DNA of 64,000 nucleotides from Longitalea arenae (GTDB lineage: Bacteria; Bacteroidota; Bacteroidia; Chitinophagales; Chitinophagaceae), in the NCBI RefSeq assembly GCF_016924755.1, contig NZ_JAFFJX010000001.1, positions 310,001 through 374,000 of the forward strand, written 5' to 3'. The notes under the pieces are model-generated. The model saw only the letters and a program-made list of their open reading frames with translations, was not told the DNA's origin and ran no database searches. A program made the translations under genes and the position numbers. This document shows, piece after piece, positions 44,029 through 52,491 of the stretch (the stretch's first letter is position 1; every line of letters begins with the position of its first letter).

Positions 44029-44730
44029 ATGAATGTTATAATTACCGGTGCTTCAAGAGGATTAGGCAAAGCAATTGCCCATGTATTTGCACAGAACGGC
44101 CATGATCTGGTACTTACTTCCCGTAGTGAAGTGGCTTTGTATAATGCAGTGCAGGAACTGATGACCATGTATCCGGATGTTAAGGTAAAAGCCAAAGCAT
44201 TCGATCTTTCGGTAAAAGGGCAGGCGATTGAATTTGGCCAATGGATCTTGAGTCTGGACCTTTCCATTGATGTACTGGTTAATAATGCCGGTTTATTCGA
44301 TCCTGGCAGCGTGCACAATGAGCCTGATGGTACGCTGGAGCATATGCTGGCGGTGAACCTGTACAGCGCCTATCATGTGACCCGGTCGGTGATCAATCGC
44401 ATGATTGAACAAAAAGGCGGACATATCTTCAACATGTGTTCCATTGCTTCACTGAAAGCTTACCCGAATGGAGGCGCATACAGCATCAGTAAATATGCCC
44501 TGGCCGGCTTTTCAACCAACCTGCGGGAAGAAATGAAACCGCATGGTATCAAAGTCACTGCAGTTTATCCCGGCGCTGCCTATACCGATTCCTGGGAGGG
44601 CAGCGGTGTAAGCCGCAAACGCATTATGGAAGCGAATGATATTGCGAAAATGGTTTATATGGCTGCTCAATTATCGCCACAGGCCTGTGTGGAAGAGATC
44701 GTACTGCGTCCTCAGCTGGGCGACCTGTAA
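44029..44730 (+). CDS. Short-chain dehydrogenase/reductase
   Basis: 233 residues from ATG 44029, placed directly before the NAD(P)-binding strand MNVIITGASRGLGKAIAHVF (TGASRGLG motif). It has the NNAG motif (VLVNNAGLFDPG), catalytic Ser in MCSIASLKAYP, and Tyr-x3-Lys in GAYSISKYALAGF. Classical SDR, NADP-type by the Arg after GAS. The substrate cannot be told. It is similar to the YqjQ/ketoacyl-reductase-like group. Cytoplasmic. Confidence 0.92.
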   Translation: MNVIITGASRGLGKAIAHVFAQNGHDLVLTSRSEVALYNAVQELMTMYPDVKVKAKAFDLSVKGQAIEFGQWILSLDLSIDVLVNNAGLFDPGSVHNEPDGTLEHMLAVNLYSAYHVTRSVINRMIEQKGGHIFNMCSIASLKAYPNGGAYSISKYALAGFSTNLREEMKPHGIKVTAVYPGAAYTDSWEGSGVSRKRIMEANDIAKMVYMAAQLSPQACVEEIVLRPQLGDL

Positions 44731-44734
44731 TTCA

Positions 44735-44890
44735 ATTGGTAATCACAATTGACAATCGGCAAAGATCAATAGACTGTTGGCGCTTAGTTGTTTAGGATTG
44801 ATGATCCCAATTTGACTGTACAGGCAATGACTTTTTTTAATGCCTTTACCATTCAACCTTGTCTATTGCCTGTTGTCCTTTGCCTATTGG
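44735..44890. repeat. Intergenic CAATTGAC / ATTGCCTG word repeat
   Basis: Between the SDR gene and batD. The left part has CAATTGACAATCGGCAAAG and CAATAGAC; the right part has GTCTATTGCC and CTTTGCCTATTGG, so the halves are complementary and can fold. The rest of the 233-317 bp spacer up to the batD promoter holds nothing else I recognise. Confidence 0.55.
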
Positions 44891-44941
44891 TTTAACTGTC
44901 CTTTAACGCTTAGATGTTGAGCGGCCTAAACCGGCAAAATT

Positions 44942-44949
44942 TATATTTG
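44942..44949 (+). promoter_or_regulatory. -7 promoter element for batD
   Basis: TATATTTG, an exact TAnnTTTG match. Transcription should start near 44956, so the batD start codon must lie downstream of that. Confidence 0.55.
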
Positions 44950-45047
44950 TTACAGTCATAATCATTGCTGATCCTAAAATAGCAAGCATCAGGAAATATC
45001 TACATATCATTTTATTAACGCTGTTTTGCTGTCTGGCCCCGGGGCTG

Positions 45048-46790
45048 TTGAAGGCGCAGGTAAGATTTTATACGCTGGTCAGCGAGTCAACCATTTCGGT
45101 ACGCCAGACCTTCCAGGTGCAGTATATTGTTGAAGGGGCCAGTAACATCCGCCAGTTTAAAGTACCCCGGTTTAAGGATTTTGAAGTAGCGGAAGAGTTT
45201 GATTACAATTCATCGCATTTGGGCCGCGGCCTCGATACTTATTCCAAAATTATAGTGCTGTTATCTACCCGGAAAGGAAAGTTCACGATTCCCGGCGCTA
45301 CGGCTATCATCCATGGAAAGCCCATGCATTCCAATTCTGTAAAGATCGCGGTAAAACCAGGTGTTCCTGGTATGAACAATATCGATCCTGATGATATTGA
45401 CACGGAAGAAGAATCTGTATTACATCCAGGTGAGGACATAAAAGATAAAATAGAAAAGAATTTATTCCTGCGCGTTGAGACCAGCAAAACGTCCTGTTAT
45501 GTTGGTGAACCATTGATGGTGGTTTATAAAGCCTACTCGCGCCTGAATGCCAATTCACAGGTAGTGAAACGGCCCTCTTTGACCGGCTTTAGTGTAATGG
45601 AAATGGTGGATGCCTATGATGGCCGGCCGGATATTGAGAGGTTGAATGGCCGTTCGTATTATACGAACCTGGTGCGCAAAGTACAATTGTTCCCGTTGCA
45701 GGAAGGTACTTATACCCTTGACCCGGCTGAGATTGAAAGTGTTATTCACTTTATAAAGACCGATGAGCCGATGGGCAAAAAAGGCGGGTCATGGTCGGGC
45801 CGCAATAGCCGGCCCATGTTCCCGACGGCTATCAATCATCGCACTATCTTGCGTACGGAGCCTAAAAAAATTACCGTAAAGCCTTTGCCTACGGCCCATC
45901 AGCCCGCTGATTTCTCAGGCGCGGTTGGTCAGTACACCCTTATGGTTACTGTACCCGATGCTCCCATACACGCGGGTGACCTGGTAAAAATACAGGTAAC
46001 TATCAGCGGTAGTGGTAATCTTTCACTGCTTACACCGCCAGCCATTAAATGGCCTAAGGGCGTAGATACGGCAGAACCTGCTGTAAAGGAAAATGTAAAC
46101 AAATATGTTTTTCCGTTAAGTGGTTCCAAAAGTTTTGAATATTCCTTCGCTGCTCCCGATACCGGGGATTATGTTATTCCTGCTGTACACCTGCCGTATT
46201 ATGATCCCGTTGAGAACAGGTATAAGACCGCTTCCAGCGATTCTATTACACTGCATGTATTACCGGGATTGCCGAAATCAGATACCGGTCGTGTTGCTTC
46301 TGCTGATCCCGTTTCTGCAATTAAACCACATTATTTCTGGTTTGCCGGTATTGTACTGGTTATTATTGCCAGTATTGTATACCAGGTTGTTTCTTTACAA
46401 AGGGCGAAAAAGAAAGCAATGATACAGGCAGCCGCGGCTCCCGTGCAGGAGCCCCCTTCTGCTGAAAAAATGGTGCACGAATTAACGGCGGGCGCCAAAC
46501 AGGCTTTGCAAAACCAGCAGCAACAGGCCTTTTACCGGGAAGTACAGAATGCACTTTGGAAGGTTGTGGCCAATAACTGGCAGGTATTGCCTTCCCGAAT
46601 GAACAAGTACCACATCACTCAATTGTTGATAGAAAAGAATGTAGCGGTGGAAACGAGCCGCCAGTTTTCGGCTATACTTGATGAATGTGAATGGGCGCTG
46701 TACACGCCGGGGCAGTCTGTAAGCAGTATGGAAGCCCTGTTAGACAAAACGGAGCAGCTTTTAAAAGAATTGCTGGCTGTTAAAGCCTGA
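45048..46790 (+). CDS. BatD family protein (oxygen-tolerance / membrane)
   Basis: 580 residues from TTG 45048, but the true start must lie upstream: in frame, the sequence before it encodes RKYLHIILLTLFCCLAPGLLKAQ, a clear signal peptide, yet there is no ATG, GTG or TTG between the promoter at 44942-44949 and 45048. ATT at 44964 is the best candidate. The mature protein has Ig-like BatD domains (VSESTISVRQTFQVQYIVEG, ETSKTSCYVGEPLMVVYKAY, VTVPDAPIHAGDLVKIQVTI), a membrane helix near residue 432 (HYFWFAGIVLVIIASIVYQVV) and a cytoplasmic tail of about 130 residues. batA/batB are not adjacent. Confidence 0.85.
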   Translation: MKAQVRFYTLVSESTISVRQTFQVQYIVEGASNIRQFKVPRFKDFEVAEEFDYNSSHLGRGLDTYSKIIVLLSTRKGKFTIPGATAIIHGKPMHSNSVKIAVKPGVPGMNNIDPDDIDTEEESVLHPGEDIKDKIEKNLFLRVETSKTSCYVGEPLMVVYKAYSRLNANSQVVKRPSLTGFSVMEMVDAYDGRPDIERLNGRSYYTNLVRKVQLFPLQEGTYTLDPAEIESVIHFIKTDEPMGKKGGSWSGRNSRPMFPTAINHRTILRTEPKKITVKPLPTAHQPADFSGAVGQYTLMVTVPDAPIHAGDLVKIQVTISGSGNLSLLTPPAIKWPKGVDTAEPAVKENVNKYVFPLSGSKSFEYSFAAPDTGDYVIPAVHLPYYDPVENRYKTASSDSITLHVLPGLPKSDTGRVASADPVSAIKPHYFWFAGIVLVIIASIVYQVVSLQRAKKKAMIQAAAAPVQEPPSAEKMVHELTAGAKQALQNQQQQAFYREVQNALWKVVANNWQVLPSRMNKYHITQLLIEKNVAVETSRQFSAILDECEWALYTPGQSVSSMEALLDKTEQLLKELLAVKA

Positions 46791-46868
46791 TTTGACCGGC
46801 AGCCTCCGAAGTACTCAATGGTTAAGTTTGTTACTTACACTTTTATTTTTTTTGGCCCTTGCCAATTA

Positions 46869-47570
46869 CTACTCCGTGTATTTATAACCAACACCCCGTA
46901 CAGAATGAAAATAACGGGGATTACGGCTGTCGTGTTCAAAATATTTACGAAAATTCAATATGAAGTTATCGATGGTGCGGGTGGTTGGGTATACGTTGTA
47001 CCCCCATACGGTTTGTAAGATCTTTTCCCTGGGCACCACATCATTTTTGTTTTCGAACAAGAGCTTCAGCAGCATGGCTTCTTTTTTACTGAGTTGAATG
47101 CGTTCCCCTTCTTTGGTGACTGCTTCCTGCGCATTAAAATCAATAGTGTGCCCGCCAAACTGGTAAGTATCACCCACCGTGTCCTTGTCCTGCATCTTTT
47201 TATTCTTTTCAATCAGCTTCTGCACGCGCAGTAACAACTCTTCGAGGTTAAAGGGTTTGGTGAGGTAATCATCGGCGCCTTTCTTTAAGCCAAGTACCCT
47301 GTCTGAGCTCGTGTTTTTCGCGCTGAGGATCAAAATAGGCACCTGATTGTTTTGAACGCGGATGGTTTCGGTTATGCTGATGCCATCAACGTCGGGGAGC
47401 ATTACGTCGAGTATGATGAGATCAAAGTATTCGCTGTGTATTTTTTGCAGGGCTTCACTGCCGGTAAAGGCGGAAGTAATTTCATACCCTTCCAGTTCAA
47501 GGTTCAGCTTGAGCGCTTCATGCAGGTTTTCTTCGTCTTCAACCAGTAATATCGATGGTTTATTGTTCAT
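46869..47570 (-). CDS. OmpR-family two-component response regulator
   Basis: 233 residues: receiver domain 1-120 with acidic pocket Glu11-Asp12, phospho-acceptor Asp55 (LIILDVMLPD) and Lys in DYLTKPF; winged-helix DNA-binding domain 135-233 (LSKKEAMLLKLLFENKNDVVPREKILQTVWG, FHSVRGVGYKYTE). Resembles RprY-like regulators of Bacteroidota. Its start overlaps the end of the histidine kinase gene by 11 bp, so the pair is translationally coupled. Confidence 0.95.
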   Translation of the reverse strand: MNNKPSILLVEDEENLHEALKLNLELEGYEITSAFTGSEALQKIHSEYFDLIILDVMLPDVDGISITETIRVQNNQVPILILSAKNTSSDRVLGLKKGADDYLTKPFNLEELLLRVQKLIEKNKKMQDKDTVGDTYQFGGHTIDFNAQEAVTKEGERIQLSKKEAMLLKLLFENKNDVVPREKILQTVWGYNVYPTTRTIDNFILNFRKYFEHDSRNPRYFHSVRGVGYKYTE

Positions 47571-48552
47571 GGGTATGTTTTACAGTAAAACTTACCATAA
47601 AATTACTGCCTCTGGGTAAATTATCAGTCACCTTGATCTGTCCATTATGATCTTCTACAATCTTTTTACAAAGGTAGAGTCCCAGGCCGGTGCCCTTGGT
47701 GGTGCGGGTGGTTTCATTGCCTATGCGGTAGAACTTTTCGAAGATCTGTTTTTTCTCATTGCCTGGTATGCCGGGCCCTTCATCAATGACCTGGAAGAGG
47801 ATGGTCCTGTTCTTTTGAAGCAGCTTGATAGTAATGGGCGCTTCTTTGGGTGAATATTTGATGGCATTTTCAATGAGGTTGTTCACCAGTATCTGTAACA
47901 GTAAGGGGTCACCGTTAATGTCGATTTCGGATTCTACTTCACATTGCCAGGGACGGTCGGGGAACCGGTTCCTGAATTCGCTGACGGCGGTCTTTACCAG
48001 GTCGCTCAATTCAAGTTCTTCTTTTGCCATGCGGTATCGGCCGCCTTCCAGCTGGGATGATACCAGGATATTGCTTACCAGGGTATTCAGCCGGTTCGTT
48101 TCCTGCAGGGTGGCCTGCAGCATTTTTAGTTTTTTTTCGTCTGACAGGGAATACTTGAGCAGGGTTTCGAGGTTAAGCTTGGCCACCGCAATAGGCGTTT
48201 TCAATTCATGCGTAATGGCCATCATAAAGTTCTCCTGCTGATATTGTAATCGTATTTGTCGCCGTACGGCCTGGTAAACAAATATGGAAGCTATTAATAT
48301 TACGATCAGAAATGTAGCGCCTTCGCCAATGTATTGAACGTCTTTTATATGTTCTTCGTCGGCAATTGCCTGGTATTTAATTTGGAAGGCCGGATCATCG
48401 AGTTTAAGCTCGCTGAACTTATACTGGGCCATGCGGTCGTTCTGTTTTTCGAGGGCAATGAACCACCATACCAGCGCTACTATTATGTAAGCCAGCAGAA
48501 GCCAGTAAACAATACTGGCAATGGCGAGACGCTTTTTAGTAAATATGTCCAT
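47560..48552 (-). CDS. Sensor histidine kinase (partner of the OmpR-type regulator)
   Basis: 330 residues: two membrane helices (about 9-33 and 76-93) with a short periplasmic loop of about 45 residues between them, then the HisKA H-box with His115 (MAITHELKTPIA), N-box (LIENAIKYSP), G1 (DEGPGIPG) and G2 (TTKGTGLGLYLCKKIV). It lacks a HAMP or PAS domain, so sensing must lie in the small loop or the membrane. RprX-like. Encoded 18 bp after gldH on the same strand. Confidence 0.95.
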   Translation of the reverse strand: MDIFTKKRLAIASIVYWLLLAYIIVALVWWFIALEKQNDRMAQYKFSELKLDDPAFQIKYQAIADEEHIKDVQYIGEGATFLIVILIASIFVYQAVRRQIRLQYQQENFMMAITHELKTPIAVAKLNLETLLKYSLSDEKKLKMLQATLQETNRLNTLVSNILVSSQLEGGRYRMAKEELELSDLVKTAVSEFRNRFPDRPWQCEVESEIDINGDPLLLQILVNNLIENAIKYSPKEAPITIKLLQKNRTILFQVIDEGPGIPGNEKKQIFEKFYRIGNETTRTTKGTGLGLYLCKKIVEDHNGQIKVTDNLPRGSNFMVSFTVKHTHEQ

Positions 48553-48570
48553 GAGCCAACATATGATTGC

Positions 48571-49062
48571 CTAAAGTACTTTTTCAAGGCGGATCCCTAC
48601 ATTCATAACGTTCTTCAAAGGGTCTTCCCGCATGATGTTTTCCAGCTTGAAGCGGTAAATGCCTGCGCTTAGCCTTTCGGGAGAATTCGGGGGAGTGATC
48701 ATGATACGGTGTTCGAAAATATCGTCCATACCACTGGCCAGCCAGCCTTTGTCGTCGGTTGCCAGTTGCAGGTTAAGCGGCTGGTTATTGATAACCCCCT
48801 TGGGGCTTTCGGTATGAACATTGATCCAGATATTCTTATAGCGATAGGCGTCGGTATGCCGGATCACAATATAAATATTGAACCGGGCCGTGGTGTCTTT
48901 GGGTTCTATATTGAATGCTATTTCGGGTTTATAGCTACTGGCCCAGGATTGCCGGGGAATGGTGGCGTGCTTTTCAAAAACATCTACAGTACCACAACCC
49001 GGGAGAACGAGGTACGAAGTAAGGAGGAGGAAGAAGTAAGAAATAAACTTGCTCTTATTCAA
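48571..49062 (-). CDS. gldH: Gliding motility lipoprotein GldH
   Basis: 163 residues. Lipoprotein signal SKFISYFFLLLTSYLVLPGC with the lipobox Cys in LPGCG (Cys23). The mature part matches GldH: FEKHATIPRQSWASSYKPEI, AFNIEPKDTTARFNIYIVIRHTDAY, KNIWINVHTESP, FEHRIMITPPNSPERLSAGI and NIMREDPLKNVMNVGIRLEK. GldH is required for gliding and chitin use in flavobacteria; its molecular role is not well defined. It lies directly upstream of a two-component system on the same strand, probably one transcript. The codons for the signal peptide are built of TTCTTACTTC-like words, the same word found in the intergenic repeat at 16866-17030. Confidence 0.88.
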   Translation of the reverse strand: MNKSKFISYFFLLLTSYLVLPGCGTVDVFEKHATIPRQSWASSYKPEIAFNIEPKDTTARFNIYIVIRHTDAYRYKNIWINVHTESPKGVINNQPLNLQLATDDKGWLASGMDDIFEHRIMITPPNSPERLSAGIYRFKLENIMREDPLKNVMNVGIRLEKVL

Positions 49063-49089
49063 GGGACACTGTTTTTACAAAGATAAGGA

Positions 49090-49215
49090 TCAGGTTATAA
49101 GGGTGCAAGCGCTCGGGGCCGCAGGTGTAAGGCTCAGGTTAGAGGTGAAAAGCGCAAGGCTGAAGGCACAAGGCTTGCATGATAGCGGGTATTCCTTGTA
49201 CCTTGGGCGCTTGTA
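49090..49215. repeat. Intergenic GTGCAAGG/AAGGTACAAGG-type word repeat
   Basis: Between yicC and gldH: GGGTGCAAGCG, GTGTAAGGCTCAGG, GCGCAAGGCTGAAGGCACAAGG on the left, and CCTTGTACCTTGGGCGCTTGT on the right. The halves are complementary and can pair imperfectly. Confidence 0.55.
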
Positions 49216-49218
49216 CCT

Positions 49219-50094
49219 TTAAAGAACGTTCAGTACCTGTTCTTTTGCTTTTTCCAGCTCATCTTTCATAAGTACCACGCACTTTTGAATGGATGAATCG
49301 TAAGCTTTGGCGCCGGTGGTATTGATCTCCCGGCCGATCTCCTGCAGTACAAATGATAGTTTCTTGCCTTTACTGTCTTCCGGCTCACTTAAAATGTTCT
49401 TGAAATATTCACAGTGGGTCTTTAAACGCACCTGTTCTTCGCTGAGGTCGATCTTTTCGATGTAGTAGATCAGTTCCTGTTCCAGGCGGTTCGGATCGTA
49501 GTTCTCTTTCCCCACATTTTCTTCCAGCACTTTGGTCAATCCTTCCCTGATCTTTTGTTTGCGCAAAGGTTCCAGGGTAGCAATGATCTCCTGTTGTTTT
49601 TGAATATTGCTTATGCGCAACAGCAGGTCGCCTTCCATGATCTTGCCTTCTTCTAGGCGGTGCGTGGTGAGGTTCTCTATTGCCGCTTCAATGACCTTCT
49701 GGAAATGGTCCCATTCTTCGTCGGTCAGGGTTTCACCGGTAGGGGTGATCACCTCCGGTAATTTGATAAGGGTGCTTAAGATATGTGAGGGATCGAGGTT
49801 CAATGCCTGTGATAGTTCTGCAATCGGCTGATAATAGGCTTTTGCCAGGTCGGTGTTTATGCTTACCGGTTTTGCAGCGCCGCTTTCCTTGAGGCTGATC
49901 GTACAATCTATGGTTCCGCGGCCCAGTTTTTTAGATAACAGTGTTCTTATATCAAATTCGAAAGGCTTCAAAAAAGCCGGTATTTTTAATGAGAGTTCAA
50001 ATTGTTTTCCATTCAGCGATTTAATGTCAACCAGGAAGGTCTTATCTCCCACGGTTTGTTCACTTCGTCCAAAGCCGGTCATTGATTTCAACAT
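49219..50094 (-). CDS. YicC family endoribonuclease
   Basis: 291 residues from ATG 50094, which puts the conserved start MLKSMTGFGRSE at the N-terminus; longer frames exist upstream but are not family-like. Contains the N-terminal YicC domain (1-160) and the DUF1732-type C-terminal domain with KTHCEYFKNILSE, GKKLSFVLQEIGREINTTGAKAYDSSIQKCVVLMKDELEKAKEQVLN. YicC proteins have been shown to be ribonucleases involved in RNA turnover (E. coli YicC and the family). Cytoplasmic. Confidence 0.94.
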   Translation of the reverse strand: MLKSMTGFGRSEQTVGDKTFLVDIKSLNGKQFELSLKIPAFLKPFEFDIRTLLSKKLGRGTIDCTISLKESGAAKPVSINTDLAKAYYQPIAELSQALNLDPSHILSTLIKLPEVITPTGETLTDEEWDHFQKVIEAAIENLTTHRLEEGKIMEGDLLLRISNIQKQQEIIATLEPLRKQKIREGLTKVLEENVGKENYDPNRLEQELIYYIEKIDLSEEQVRLKTHCEYFKNILSEPEDSKGKKLSFVLQEIGREINTTGAKAYDSSIQKCVVLMKDELEKAKEQVLNVL

Positions 50095-50193
50095 AACGTA
50101 CCTTTTTTTAGCAAGGTAATGAATAAGTTGCAAGTAAAGCCACAAGATTCAGGGGCCTGGGCGCCCCTGAATCTTGCGGTAAAGCATGCGCCT

Positions 50194-50778
50194 TTATCCA
50201 AATAAGCGGGTATAGATGTCGTTTTTATTCATTTCGCGCATGTCGCCTGGTAATAATCCTTCCAGACTGATTCCACCAATGCGGTAACGGATCAAACGCA
50301 GGGTAGGGAAGCCGGTTTGAGCAGTCATTTTTCTAACCTGCCGGTTTTTACCTTCTGTTAATACCAGTTTGATCCAGCTGGTTGGAATGTCTTTCCGGAA
50401 TCGAATGGGTGGATGGCGATCCGGAACAGGCGGTGTGTTAGTGAAACGCGTTGCTTTACAAGGCCGGGTCTTATATTTCTTACCGTCGATGGTTATTGAA
50501 ACCCCCGATCGCAATTCCTGCAATGCTTGTTCATGTATATCACCATCCACCTGTACCCAGTATTCCCTTTCGTGTGCAAAAGATGGATTTAACAGCCGGT
50601 GATTCAATGAGGCATCATTGGTAAGCAGAAGCAATCCTTCACTATCGTAATCTAAACGGCCAACAGCATATACATCAGTTGGCACGTTAAAGAATGTTTT
50701 CAATGTTTGCTTTCCTTCTTCAGAAGTGAACTGCGATAGTACCTGGTATGGTTTGTAGATAATGAAATAGCGATGCAT
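50194..50778 (-). CDS. rRNA pseudouridine synthase (RsuA/RluE-like, short form)
   Basis: 194 residues from ATG 50778, which begins directly with the catalytic domain (MHRYFIIYKPYQVLSQF); there is no S4 domain, as in RluE. Catalytic Asp is in GRLDYDSEGLLLLTND. Other motifs: KLVLTEGKNRQVRKMTAQTG and LRLIRYRIGGISLEGL. Makes pseudouridine in ribosomal RNA; the exact site is unknown. The start codon lies 9 bases downstream of a terminator-like hairpin (50788-50811) on its own leader, which may attenuate expression. Confidence 0.92.
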   Translation of the reverse strand: MHRYFIIYKPYQVLSQFTSEEGKQTLKTFFNVPTDVYAVGRLDYDSEGLLLLTNDASLNHRLLNPSFAHEREYWVQVDGDIHEQALQELRSGVSITIDGKKYKTRPCKATRFTNTPPVPDRHPPIRFRKDIPTSWIKLVLTEGKNRQVRKMTAQTGFPTLRLIRYRIGGISLEGLLPGDMREMNKNDIYTRLFG

Positions 50779-50787
50779 ACAAAAGAA

Positions 50788-50811
50788 AATCTCCCGGTGA
50801 GCCGGGAGATT
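50788..50811 (-). terminator. Terminator-like hairpin just before the pseudouridine synthase start
   Basis: AATCTCCCGG (50788-50797) and CCGGGAGATT (50802-50811) pair perfectly over a 4-base loop. On the minus strand this is followed by TTCTTTTG and then the ATG at 50778. Possibly an attenuator, or a terminator for transcripts arriving from the spacer. Confidence 0.6.
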
Positions 50812-51422
50812 CATTATGTGGATGGGTTAGTAAGTACCGGGAAATAAATTTCCCTCCACAATATTAAAAATAATTTTTTCTATCTAAAAAAATTTTCTAA
50901 TAAATTTTATTCACATTTTTTTTATGTAATGGGGAAAAGCGAAGCCGTAATTCATCGTTAAGTGCAATGCTGAGTACAAATTTATAACCTCTTCATGTTA
51001 TCTGCAATGCTACTCACTGTTTTTTCATTCGCTGAAACATGCATGTACAGCGGGTTCTATGCAATGCGTTGTGAAAGAGATATTATAACACGTAATCAAT
51101 TGCAGGTTTGATGAACAACATGACTAAACATACATCGCAGTAAAAAAATCCATTGATGAAGCCGGTAAGCGTCCTTCTTTTTTTGGCAAAAAGATGATGG
51201 AAAAGGATAAATACTGCCGGCAATGGCTGTTCTGAATGATGTAACCGGTTGTTGAAGCGGGTATGAAGTACCCGGATGAGTAATAAACGGATGGTGTTAT
51301 AGAAAATTCACGATGACAATGATTACCTGAACCGGTAATATATCAGAAAACATGAAACTGATGGGAATAATTACCCGATCGGTGTGCGTAACGTGCGTTA
51401 CTTTTGCCAAAATTCATTGGAT
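50812..51422. other. Intergenic stretch between the pseudouridine synthase gene and lpxD
   Basis: About 610 bp without a gene. Very AT-rich near 50860-50925. Contains a small palindrome GGGAAATAAATTTCCC at 50839-50854 and the lpxD promoter at 51399-51406. A 35-codon open stretch near 51140-51235 (KKSIDEAGKRPSFFGKKMM) has no start codon and may be a remnant. Confidence 0.5.
51399..51406 (+). promoter_or_regulatory. -7 promoter element for lpxD
   Basis: TACTTTTG, an exact TAnnTTTG match, 16 bases before the ATG at 51423. Its position shows that longer frames starting at 51384 cannot be the true start. Confidence 0.6.
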
Positions 51423-52370
51423 ATGAAATTTCCTGCTCCCGTTTCGGTAAAATGGATAGCCAATTTGATAGGCGCTGAGCTTACAGGCAATACAGAAGGA
51501 ATAGCTACAGGTATAAATGAGATCCATAAAGTAGAACCCGGTGACCTGGTATTTGTAGATCATCCCAAATATTACGATAAGTGTTTGCAATCTGCAGCCA
51601 CTTTTATCATTATCAACCAGAAAACAGATTGTCCTGCAGGAAAAGCATTGCTGATCGTTGACAAACCTTTCGATGCGTATCAAACCATTGTACGACATTT
51701 CCGGCCTTTCAAACCTGCCGATAAACCGGTGAGCGACTCGGCTACTATTGGTGAAGGAACCTATATTGCGCCCAACGTTTATATCGGGCACGAAGTAATT
51801 ATTGGCAGGGATTGTTTCATCGGTCCCAATGTTACCATATTAGACCACTGTGTTATAGGCGATAACGTGATCATACAATCGGGTACGGTAATAGGATCAG
51901 ACGCTTTTTACTACAATACCAGGAAGGACCGTGAGGTTTGGTATAAGAAGATGGAAAGCTGTGGCCGGGTGATCATTGAAAATGATGTGGAGATCGGTGC
52001 AGGTTGTACCATCGACCGGGGGGTATCGCACGATACCCGCATAGGCCGGGGCAGTAAACTCGATAATATGGTTCATATTGGTCATGATACTGTTTTGGGC
52101 ACAAACTGTTTACTGGCTGCACAGGTGGGCATAGCGGGCGCCACAACGCTTGGCAATGGGGTTATTTTGTGGGGGCAGGTTGGGGTTTCCAAAACACTTA
52201 CCATTGGTGATAATGCGGTACTGCTTGCCCAAAGCGGGGTGCCTTCATCCCTGGAAGGTGGTAAGGTATATTTTGGAACGCCGGCTGAGGATGCTGTTGC
52301 CAAAAAAAGAGAGCTGGTGTGGGTGAAGCGGATACCTGAGATCTGGGAAAAAATCAAAGCACTCAAATAG
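51423..52370 (+). CDS. lpxD: UDP-3-O-(acyl)glucosamine N-acyltransferase LpxD-like
   Basis: 315 residues from ATG 51423. An N-terminal uridine-binding domain ([38 protein letters not shown]) is followed by a left-handed beta helix of hexapeptide repeats (about 105-290: [40 protein letters not shown]), and catalytic His in [12 protein letters not shown]. It adds the second acyl chain to UDP-glucosamine in lipid A synthesis. The protein is somewhat shorter than the usual 340 residues at its C-terminus. It stands alone without lpxA/lpxC, so it could be a second copy of the family. Confidence 0.9.
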   Translation: MKFPAPVSVKWIANLIGAELTGNTEGIATGINEIHKVEPGDLVFVDHPKYYDKCLQSAATFIIINQKTDCPAGKALLIVDKPFDAYQTIVRHFRPFKPADKPVSDSATIGEGTYIAPNVYIGHEVIIGRDCFIGPNVTILDHCVIGDNVIIQSGTVIGSDAFYYNTRKDREVWYKKMESCGRVIIENDVEIGAGCTIDRGVSHDTRIGRGSKLDNMVHIGHDTVLGTNCLLAAQVGIAGATTLGNGVILWGQVGVSKTLTIGDNAVLLAQSGVPSSLEGGKVYFGTPAEDAVAKKRELVWVKRIPEIWEKIKALK

Positions 52371-52385
52371 TGATCTGTAATTTTT

Positions 52386-52473
52386 GATTTCGAGATCTTG
52401 AGATTTGGTGATTTGTTCCAATTCGAACAGTCCGGTAAATCGCAAAATCGCAAAATCTCAAAATCTCGAAATC
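52386..52473. repeat. Long imperfect inverted repeat of GAGATTT-type words
   Basis: Left arm (52386-52415) GATTTCGAGATCTTGAGATT and onward, right arm (52441-52473) CGCAAAATCGCAAAATCTCA and onward; they pair over about 30 bases with a few mismatches. It lies between convergent lpxD and the LytTR regulator gene, so it may act as a bidirectional terminator. Sister of the element at 1647-1731. Confidence 0.7.
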
Positions 52474-52491
52474 CCTGAAACGCCTGCTTAG

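Noticed and set aside
51384-51422. N-terminal extension of LpxD
   Set aside because: It would start upstream of the promoter element at 51399-51406.
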